Origin: an uncultured euryarchaeote
Lineage (GTDB): Archaea; Thermoplasmatota; Thermoplasmata; UBA10834
Direction of reading: 5' to 3'
Length of the DNA stretch: 5,880 nucleotides
Assembly: GCA_937872085.1 (NCBI GenBank)
Contig: CALMQK010000350.1
Coordinates: 1 to 5,880, forward strand
Below, one piece after another: positions 1 through 4,992 of the stretch; position 1 is the first letter of the stretch, and each line of letters opens with the position of its first letter. The notes under the pieces were generated by a model. The model ran no database searches. It was not told where the DNA came from and saw only the letters and a program-made list of their open reading frames with translations. The position numbers and the translations under genes were made by a program.

Positions 1-241
1 GGTCATACAGTTCGAGATCACCGACACGGGCGAGTTCTTCCACTTCGTACTCGAGAACCAGCGGGTGAGCGAGCTCCAGAAGGGACAGGTCGAGAAGCCG
101 GACATCAGGGTCATCTGTGACGCCAGCGTTGTCAAGCAGCTCTACAGCGGGGAGCTGAGACCGATGAAGGCCATCGCCATGCGAAAGATACACGTGAAGG
201 CGTCGCTCGAGGACATGCTCACGCTCAGGAAATTCTTCTGA
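1..241 (+). CDS. SCP2 sterol-carrier-like domain protein, C-terminal part (5' end outside window)
   Basis: The frame beginning at base 2 is open from the window edge to a TGA at 239-241 and gives 79 residues. The segment around LYSGELRPMKAIAMRKIHVK, followed by a short hydrophobic helix ending LRKFF, matches the C-terminal half of the SCP2 fold: a 'x-G-x-L-x-P-M-K-A' turn, then a strand rich in K and V, then the last helix. SCP2-type proteins form a hydrophobic pocket that binds lipids or acyl chains. In archaea they are usually small, soluble and of unknown ligand, so no specific substrate is claimed. The upstream part, with F/V/I alternation (FEITDTGEFFHFVLEN), fits the beta-sheet of the same fold. 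The gene ends 64 bases before the tRNA gene. The start codon and any further N-terminal domain cannot be seen. The family call comes from motif recognition only. Confidence 0.72.
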   Translation, partial: VIQFEITDTGEFFHFVLENQRVSELQKGQVEKPDIRVICDASVVKQLYSGELRPMKAIAMRKIHVKASLEDMLTLRKFF

Positions 242-267
242 TCACAATCTCCCGTTCTGCGGCACGG

Positions 268-279
268 ATACTTTTAACT
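268..279 (+). promoter_or_regulatory. Box A (TATA) promoter element of the tRNA gene
   Basis: The bases around 271-278 read cttttaac, a good match to the archaeal box A. Its centre is about 30 bases before the mature tRNA 5' end at 305, which puts transcription start near 300 with a few bases of 5' leader for RNase P to remove. It lies in the 63-base gap after the SCP2 gene, so the tRNA probably has its own promoter. The site was judged by eye from spacing and composition. Confidence 0.55.
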
Positions 280-304
280 ACACCGTTCACGTTAGAGCGC
301 AATC

Positions 305-379
305 AGCGGGGTGGGGTAGCTTGGAAATCCCATCAGGCTCATAACCTGAAGATCGCTAGTTCAAATCTAGCCCCCGCTA
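305..379 (+). tRNA. tRNA-Met(CAU), probable initiator
   Basis: All four arms fold. The acceptor stem AGCGGGG (305-311) pairs over seven base pairs with CCCCGCT (372-378), with discriminator A at 379. The D arm pairs G314-G316 with C329-C331. The anticodon stem TCAGG/CCTGA (333-337/345-349) encloses a loop with CAT at 340-342. The T arm is GCTAG/CTAGC (355-359/367-371) with loop TTCAAAT. No CCA is encoded (bases 380-382 are ATT) and there is no intron. The A1-U72 end pair is typical of archaeal initiator tRNAs; elongator Met and Ile2(CAU) species usually start with G. The anticodon stem has only two G-C pairs next to the loop, because the third of the usual three is A29-U41 (A335-T347). The initiator assignment is therefore likely but not certain. 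Confidence 0.95.
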
Positions 380-391
380 ATTAAGCGATTT

Positions 392-414
392 ATATAATAA
401 TATGTGTATTATAT
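392..414. repeat. AT-only inverted repeat between the tRNA and the convergent HTH-LAGLIDADG gene; possible shared transcription end
   Basis: An 8-base arm atataata (392-399) is perfectly complementary to tattatat (407-414) across a 7-base loop. The right arm overlaps the TAA stop (409-411) of the minus-strand gene. The surrounding stretch 380-414 is nearly all A and T, in sharp contrast to its GC-rich surroundings. It sits just past the tRNA 3' end and at the end of the convergent gene, so a two-way termination or insulating role is plausible. A pure A/T hairpin is weak as RNA, and archaeal terminators depend mainly on U-tracts, so the role is inferred. Confidence 0.45.
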
Positions 415-1554
415 CATGCCAGACTCCAGAGCGGCCACCTTTCTTTCCTGAACGACTAATGCCATGCGGACCAACTTTCTCGCATCCCGCGCGCGGAATC
501 TTAGATGCCAGTGACAGCTCCAGAATCCATCATCTTTCAGATTCAATGCAACAATCTCGCGGATTGGCAATATGTCCAGTCTGTTGAACAGAGTCTCCAC
601 GTCCTCCAAGACCTCGCTCCCGAAGGACGAGTAACAGTAATCGTAGAGGGAGAACCCGTAGATTGAAGCAAGCTTGAGTTTGCTATGTGTTATCTTCCTT
701 GGGCTGTTTGCTGTCTGAGGGCATGGCAGAGTCATTAGGTCCAGTGTGGTGTGTCTGGACTGCGCGATCGAGAATGAGATTCTCAGTGGAGATTGAGAGC
801 CGTGGGCACATCCCTCTCCATCACACCAAGGTTGGAGTGCGGCAATCCAGGTCAGGTTATCGCTTGAGTTCATGACCCAACTTGGCAGATGAAGCTCCCT
901 GGCGGATTTTTCCCCTGGCAATACTCCGTTTTCTATGAGCCATTCGGCCACGAAGCGCGAGTAGATGAATCCTCTGATTGCAGCAGCCCCGTTCCCAGGT
1001 TTCTGCGGCGGACCGATGTCGTAGAGGAACACATCTTTGCATAGCGATCTGAAATGCTCATACAGGTCTGTTTCGTGGAGGGCGAAAGTAATGTTGACTG
1101 CACATTCTCCCCACTCTTCCTTTTGCAGCCACACGGAACCTTCCGCGAGGACGTAACTGATAACGGCCGCAGCCTTTCTCCGAAGCTCTTTGTCTATCTC
1201 GAGCTCCTCCCGGGTCGGCAGACGCACATTGTCCCGACACATCTCGCGATAGATGCTCACTGCGTATTCGTTCGCCCATGTCCGATCCTTTGTTATCCCT
1301 CGGCCGGCAATCCTTTCCTTGAGATCCTGGTCCCCCGCAATCTCGAGCATCCTTTCCATGACCGACACAGGCATCGTAAGCCGGCCGATTCGGTAGTAAT
1401 GCACGGACGACTTCGGTATGTTCAGGTGCTTTGCCAGCTCCTGGCAGTTGCCGTACTTCGAGGCCGCCTTCTCGACTAGCTCCTTCTGCAGCTCCGCCGG
1501 AAGCTGCACCCTGTCCTCCTTCCTGTAAGCGCCTCTAGTTCCCCTTTCTGGCAT
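409..1554 (-). CDS. Free-standing LAGLIDADG homing-endonuclease-like protein with N-terminal helix-turn-helix
   Basis: The protein has 381 residues. Residues about 20-60 look like a helix-turn-helix DNA-binding domain (CQELAKHLNIPKSSVHYYRI, with the turn at about 44-48). Two degenerate LAGLIDADG helices follow: AVISYVLAEGSV (130-141, acidic residue E138) and IAALQPWCDGEGCA (237-250, acidic E247). Each precedes a stretch that can form the beta-strands of the fold, such as LRISFSIAQS (257-266) and WHLRFRARDA (369-378). Two motifs in one chain suggest a monomeric endonuclease. Such enzymes cut long DNA sites, although related proteins can act as maturases or regulators. The gene stands alone, with no visible host intein or intron. 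It runs toward the tRNA gene, with 29 bases between them. The ATG at 1552-1554 is the only standard start before an in-frame stop at 1606-1608. Sampled GC is about 45-52% over much of the endonuclease part, against 62-75% in sampled lines of the glm genes, which fits horizontal acquisition. Catalytic activity is unproven. Confidence 0.78.
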   Translation of the reverse strand: MPERGTRGAYRKEDRVQLPAELQKELVEKAASKYGNCQELAKHLNIPKSSVHYYRIGRLTMPVSVMERMLEIAGDQDLKERIAGRGITKDRTWANEYAVSIYREMCRDNVRLPTREELEIDKELRRKAAAVISYVLAEGSVWLQKEEWGECAVNITFALHETDLYEHFRSLCKDVFLYDIGPPQKPGNGAAAIRGFIYSRFVAEWLIENGVLPGEKSARELHLPSWVMNSSDNLTWIAALQPWCDGEGCAHGSQSPLRISFSIAQSRHTTLDLMTLPCPQTANSPRKITHSKLKLASIYGFSLYDYCYSSFGSEVLEDVETLFNRLDILPIREIVALNLKDDGFWSCHWHLRFRARDARKLVRMALVVQERKVAALESGMI

Positions 1555-1684
1555 GTTATCCGGCTGCCGAGGGGACGAGGAGCCAGATAGCAGCCAGCAT
1601 TGCAGTTAAGCTACGTTGGCTCCCAAGGCCGTTCGCGCCGTCCCATGGAAATTCTGATATATCTCGGACGACTCATACCAGGCC
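1555..1684. other. Divergent intergenic region
   Basis: These 130 bases separate the minus-strand HTH-LAGLIDADG gene from the plus-strand small zinc-ribbon gene and must hold both promoters. The plus-side box A is listed separately. On the minus side the best candidate is agcttaact (complement of about 1604-1612), roughly 50 bases before the ATG. It is weak and no clear ribosome binding site precedes that ATG. Two short agccag copies (near 1581 and 1591) are the only repeats noticed. I see no further gene or RNA here. Confidence 0.4.
1655..1664 (+). promoter_or_regulatory. Box A (TATA) element for the small zinc-ribbon gene
   Basis: The bases tgatatatct contain a TATA-like core centred near 1660, about 25 bases before the GTG at 1685. 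In archaea this spacing puts transcription start at or next to the start codon. It therefore predicts a leaderless mRNA and agrees with the lack of a Shine-Dalgarno sequence ahead of that GTG. The spacing also helps decide the start codon. Confidence 0.55.
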
Positions 1685-1930
1685 GTGTCTTACGATCCAT
1701 CCTGCCGTGGCGGAAAAGGCCAGAGGCTGCTATGTCCCGTGTGTCTCAGCTGGGACCCCAGGCCAGAGGAGGGCGCTGGGCCAGGCGTCGGTTATTGCAT
1801 CAAGAAGGACCTCATCACCCGGATACGGTGCGAGTGCAATGTCTTCGAGGAGGCGACGCTCTCGAAGGTCCAGGCCCGTGACCGGTCGATCTACGGCTCG
1901 ATCAACGAGGAAGGGGAAGAGGAAGAGTAG
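1685..1930 (+). CDS. Small cysteine-rich zinc-ribbon-like protein with acidic C-terminus
   Basis: This 81-residue protein is of unknown function. Its cysteines are C7, C17, C20, C38, C49 and C51. The CPVC knuckle (17-20) with the later C38 or CEC (49-51) can supply four zinc ligands, as in small rubredoxin-like or zinc-ribbon domains. The C-terminus is a run of acidic residues (EEGEEEE). The frame is preceded by a TGA at 1655-1657, and the only usual start codon between that stop and the first cysteine is the GTG at 1685-1687. A TATA-like site 25 bases upstream supports that GTG as a leaderless start. Two other overlapping frames are open here, but they give arginine- and serine-rich low-complexity products with no cysteine pattern, as expected of shadow frames in GC-rich DNA. 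It ends 62 bases before the GlmU-like gene, which has its own promoter-like site, so co-transcription is possible but not required. The role could be binding to nucleic acid or protein; nothing in the sequence decides this. Confidence 0.65.
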   Translation: MSYDPSCRGGKGQRLLCPVCLSWDPRPEEGAGPGVGYCIKKDLITRIRCECNVFEEATLSKVQARDRSIYGSINEEGEEEE

Positions 1931-1944
1931 TCGGGCAAGTGCAA

Positions 1945-1987
1945 AAGCTTAAAGTCGCGTGAATCGTCTAGCTTTTCCGCCGGTGAG
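1945..1987 (+). promoter_or_regulatory. Promoter and ribosome binding site of the glmU-like/glmS operon
   Basis: A box A-like aagcttaaag (1945-1954) is centred near 1950 and predicts a transcript start around 1975. A Shine-Dalgarno sequence GGTGAG at 1982-1987 lies five bases before the ATG at 1993. The implied short 5' leader leaves no room for a structured riboswitch or a glmS ribozyme; none is seen. Confidence 0.5.
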
Positions 1988-1992
1988 TTCTG

Positions 1993-3183
1993 ATGAAAGC
2001 AGTTATTCTGGCTGCAGGGGAGGGCATGAGGCTACGGCCGCTGACCGTCTCCGAGCCGAAGGTGATGATACCTGTCGCGAACCGCCCCATCCTGGAGTAC
2101 GTCGTCGACGCGCTCGTGAAGAACGACGTGAGCGACATCGTCATGGTCGTCGGTTACAGGAAGGAGCGGATCATGTCGCACTTCGAGGACGGCAAGAAGT
2201 TCGGCGCGAAGATCGAGTACGTTGTCCAGGAGAAGCAGCTGGGGAACGGGCACGCCCTGTCGTGCGCGAAGGACCGTCTGTCCGGAGAGTTCATGGTGCT
2301 CTCCGGGGACAACATCGTGGACAGGAAGGCGATTGGCGACCTCCTGCGCGCAGGTTCCTGTCCGAGCGCGCTCGTGGTCGAGAGCGATAACCCTTCGAAG
2401 TACGGTGTGGTGACGCTCGAGAAGGGCGCGATCAAGGCCGTGTACGAGAAGCCCCAGGAGATGATCTCGAACATCATCCTGACCGGGATGTACTGCCTGA
2501 GCGACAGGATATTCCCGTTCATCGACCAGTGCATGTCATCCGGCGAGTACGGGCTCAGCAACGCCGTCCAGGCGAGCCTCGGGACTCAACCGTTGAGCCC
2601 GGTGTTCTCGGACGGGCTCTGGATCGATGCCGTCTACCCGTGGGACCTGTTGGAGCTGAACGCGGCCGCGCTGGAGAACCTCGGCGCCGGGACCGCGGGG
2701 AAGATCGAGCCCCAGGTCATGCTGTCGGGACCGGTCGGGATCGGGGATGAGACGATCATCCGTGCCGGGACGACGATCTACGGTCCGGTGCTGATAGGTG
2801 ACGGGTGCGAGATCGGCCCGAACGTCACCATCTTCCCGAGCACGAGCATAGGGAACAGCGTGACCATCGAGCCGTACACGATGATCAAGAACAGCATCCT
2901 GATGAGCAACTGCAGCATCGGTCCGCATTCCTATCTCTCTCACTGCGTGCTCGGGTACGGCGTGAAGTCCCAGAGCCACATGATGGGGGCCGGGTCGGAG
3001 GCGTACGTGAACATCGCGGACGAGTTCTTCAAGGTGCCTCACATAGGCTCGATCCTCGGGGAGGACAGCACCTTCGGGGCGGGCGTCGGCATCGAGCCCG
3101 GGACGATAATCGGCGCGGGGTGCAAGATATCCAGCGGAGCGAAGATTACGCGGAACCTGCCGAACAGGTCCCTGGTGACATAG
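1993..3183 (+). CDS. GlmU-like bifunctional sugar-1-phosphate nucleotidylyltransferase / left-handed beta-helix protein
   Basis: The 396-residue protein has an N-terminal nucleotidyltransferase domain (about 1-225). It carries the signature LAAGEGMRLRPLT (6-18), the pocket residues EPK (21-23), a Q..LG.GHA uracil/base-binding stretch (79-88), the metal-binding GD (95-96), YGVV (117-120), EKP (142-144), and W.D...PWDLL (200-210). From about 229 onward, hexapeptide repeats (I-G-x-x-x-x and similar) form a left-handed beta-helix. Archaeal relatives about 400 residues long convert GlcNAc-1-P or Glc-1-P plus UTP/dTTP to the nucleotide sugar, and some also acetylate glucosamine-1-P. The adjacent glmS supports a role in UDP-GlcNAc synthesis. 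The start is set by a GGTGAG ribosome binding site. The usual PHLNYVGDS-type acetyltransferase segment is reduced to PHIGSILGE (339-347), so acetyltransferase activity is doubtful. A glucose- or mannose-1-phosphate nucleotidylyltransferase is the main alternative. Confidence 0.88.
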   Translation: MKAVILAAGEGMRLRPLTVSEPKVMIPVANRPILEYVVDALVKNDVSDIVMVVGYRKERIMSHFEDGKKFGAKIEYVVQEKQLGNGHALSCAKDRLSGEFMVLSGDNIVDRKAIGDLLRAGSCPSALVVESDNPSKYGVVTLEKGAIKAVYEKPQEMISNIILTGMYCLSDRIFPFIDQCMSSGEYGLSNAVQASLGTQPLSPVFSDGLWIDAVYPWDLLELNAAALENLGAGTAGKIEPQVMLSGPVGIGDETIIRAGTTIYGPVLIGDGCEIGPNVTIFPSTSIGNSVTIEPYTMIKNSILMSNCSIGPHSYLSHCVLGYGVKSQSHMMGAGSEAYVNIADEFFKVPHIGSILGEDSTFGAGVGIEPGTIIGAGCKISSGAKITRNLPNRSLVT

Positions 3184-3195
3184 GGTGTTTCTCGG

Positions 3196-4986
3196 ATGTG
3201 TGGCATAGTTGGTTACGCTGGACGGCGGAACGCGCAGCCCATCCTGCTCGACTGCCTGAAGCGGCTGGAGTACCGCGGGTACGATTCCGCGGGCCTCGCC
3301 ATTGTCGGGGACGGTCTTGAGGTCTTCAAGTCCAAGGGGGAGATCGCGGTCCTCGAGGCCAGCATGCCCGCGATGAAGGGCACGGTCGGGATCGCGCACA
3401 CGAGGTGGGCGACCCAAGGCAAGCCGACGACCGAGAACGCGCACCCCTTCTCCGATTGCACGGGCAAGCTGGCGATAGTCCACAACGGCATCATCAGCAA
3501 CTTCATGGACGTCCGGGAGTCGCTGGTAAACGACGGGCACAAGTTCACATCGGAAACCGACACCGAGGTGTTCGCGCACCTGGTCGAGGCCGAGTTCAAG
3601 GGCGACCTGATGGATGCGGTCTTCAATGCGCTGAAGCGGGTCGACGGGACATATGCTTTCGCAGTGGTGAGCGAGGGAAGTGGGGACATAGTTGCGACGA
3701 GGCGCGAGAGCCCGCTCGTCGTCGGGCTGGGCGATGGCGAGAACTTCATCGCGAGCGACCTCACGGCCCTGCTGAAGTACACCAACAGGATGGTCTACAT
3801 CCACGACGGAGAGGTCGTCCGTGTATCGAAGGACTCGGTCACCATCAAGAACGAGAAAGGGGAGCTCGTCACCAGGGAGCCGCAGAAGATCACATGGAAC
3901 CTCGAGGACGCCGAGAAGGGAGGATACCCGCACTTCATGCTGAAGGAGATCTTCGAGCAGCCCGAGGCCATCCACGATTCCCTCCTGGGTAGGGTCGAGT
4001 CCGTGGACGTGGAGCCTTTCTTCGCGGGCAACATCTTCTCGAGCGTGAAGATCGTCGCCTGCGGGACGAGCTACTATGCGGGCCTCGTGGGGAAGTACAT
4101 CATCGAGGAGCTCGCGAAGATCCCGGTCACCGTCCAGATATCATCAGAGTACAGGTACTCCTCGGCTCCCAGGGAGAACCCCTTGGTCGTGCTCATCACC
4201 CAGAGCGGCGAGACCGCGGACACGCTCGGAGCCGCTCGCGAGGCGAAGAAGCGGGGGAACAAGACCATCGGGATCGCGAACGTGGTCGGGTCCGCGATCA
4301 CGCGCGAGGTCGACCACGTCATCTACACCCGAGCCGGGCCGGAGATCGGAGTTGCGGCGACGAAGACCTTCGTCACTCAGCTCGTCGCTCTTTACCTGCT
4401 AGCGATGGAGCTGGGCATCCAGAACAAGTCCCTCACGGCGCAGGCAAGGCGCTCCATGATCGGCTCGCTCAGGAACCTCCCCAGGGCGGTCCAGGACGTG
4501 CTGAACCAGGCGGAGGTGATCGAGGCGCTCGCGAGCAAGTATGCCAAAGCTAGGGACATGTTCTTCATCGGCAGGAGCATCAACTATCCGATCGCGCTCG
4601 AGGGCGCTCTCAAGACGAAGGAGATTGCCTATATCCACGGCGAGGGTTTCCCCGCGGGGGAGCTCAAGCATGGACCGCTGGCACTTCTGTCCAAGGATTC
4701 GCCCGTGGTGGCCATAGCCGTCAAGGACCGCACCTACGAGAAGATGCTCGGGAACATCAGCGAGGTGTCCGCCAGGGGCAGCCCGGTCATCGCGATAGGT
4801 TACGAGGGCGACACGGAGCTGGCGAGGTACGTGGACGACGTCATCTGGGTCAGGGAGATCCCTCCCGTGTTCTCACCCGTGCCCGTCATCGTCGCGTTGC
4901 AGCTCTGGGCGTATTATCTCGCAAAGGCGAGGGGATGTCCGATCGACAAGCCGAAGAACATCGCGAAGACCGTGACCGTCGAGTGA
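3196..4986 (+). CDS. glmS: Glutamine--fructose-6-phosphate aminotransferase (isomerizing)
   Basis: GlmS makes glucosamine-6-phosphate from fructose-6-phosphate and glutamine in the cytoplasm, the first committed step to UDP-GlcNAc. The 596 residues are close to the 609 of the E. coli enzyme. The N-terminal glutaminase domain starts MCGIVGYAG, with C2 as nucleophile after Met removal, followed by HTRWAT (68-73), H83, HNGIISN (96-102) and TDTE (121-124). Two SIS sugar-isomerase domains follow: CGTSYYAG (299-306), TQSGETADT (345-353), and ALEGALKTKEIAYIHGEG (477-494) leading to ELKHGP (499-504). The residues equivalent to E. coli E488, H504 and K603 appear as E486, H502 and K591, and the typical end AKTVTVE is present. 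The glutaminase loop has Q74 where E. coli has His. A GGGTG-like ribosome binding site (3183-3187) overlaps the stop of the upstream gene, and the 12-base gap indicates one operon. The enzyme appears intact. Confidence 0.97.
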   Translation: MCGIVGYAGRRNAQPILLDCLKRLEYRGYDSAGLAIVGDGLEVFKSKGEIAVLEASMPAMKGTVGIAHTRWATQGKPTTENAHPFSDCTGKLAIVHNGIISNFMDVRESLVNDGHKFTSETDTEVFAHLVEAEFKGDLMDAVFNALKRVDGTYAFAVVSEGSGDIVATRRESPLVVGLGDGENFIASDLTALLKYTNRMVYIHDGEVVRVSKDSVTIKNEKGELVTREPQKITWNLEDAEKGGYPHFMLKEIFEQPEAIHDSLLGRVESVDVEPFFAGNIFSSVKIVACGTSYYAGLVGKYIIEELAKIPVTVQISSEYRYSSAPRENPLVVLITQSGETADTLGAAREAKKRGNKTIGIANVVGSAITREVDHVIYTRAGPEIGVAATKTFVTQLVALYLLAMELGIQNKSLTAQARRSMIGSLRNLPRAVQDVLNQAEVIEALASKYAKARDMFFIGRSINYPIALEGALKTKEIAYIHGEGFPAGELKHGPLALLSKDSPVVAIAVKDRTYEKMLGNISEVSARGSPVIAIGYEGDTELARYVDDVIWVREIPPVFSPVPVIVALQLWAYYLAKARGCPIDKPKNIAKTVTVE

Positions 4987-4992
4987 GTACGC

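Noticed and set aside
1054..1479. Plus-strand 141-codon open frame opposite the LAGLIDADG gene
   Set aside because: The opposite strand carries a full-length protein with recognisable HTH and LAGLIDADG motifs; this frame has no motif, ribosome binding site or box A.
1600..1952. Two alternative plus-strand open frames (1600-1881 and 1707-1952) overlapping the small zinc-ribbon gene
   Set aside because: Both give arginine-rich low-complexity products; the frame at 1685-1930 has the ordered cysteine pattern and a correctly spaced promoter-like site.
305..1990. Integration of an element at the tRNA 3' end (attL/attR with an integrase)
   Set aside because: No second copy of the tRNA 3' segment was found by eye up to 1990, and the neighbouring protein is LAGLIDADG-like, not a tyrosine recombinase.
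1931..1992. Riboswitch or glmS ribozyme ahead of the amino-sugar operon
   Set aside because: The gap is only 62 bases, contains a box A and a ribosome binding site, and leaves a predicted leader under 20 bases; the glmS ribozyme is a bacterial element placed before glmS itself, where only 12 bases exist here.
3213..3785. Minus-strand 190-codon open frame opposite glmS
   Set aside because: It lies entirely within the conserved glutaminase-domain coding region of glmS and shows serine-rich low-complexity translation with no recognisable domain.
2536..3975. Long minus-strand open frame of 479 codons opposite the glmU-like and glmS genes
   Set aside because: It spans two well-supported plus-strand genes, its product is D/R/L/V-rich without domain motifs, and such antisense openness is expected in GC-rich DNA.
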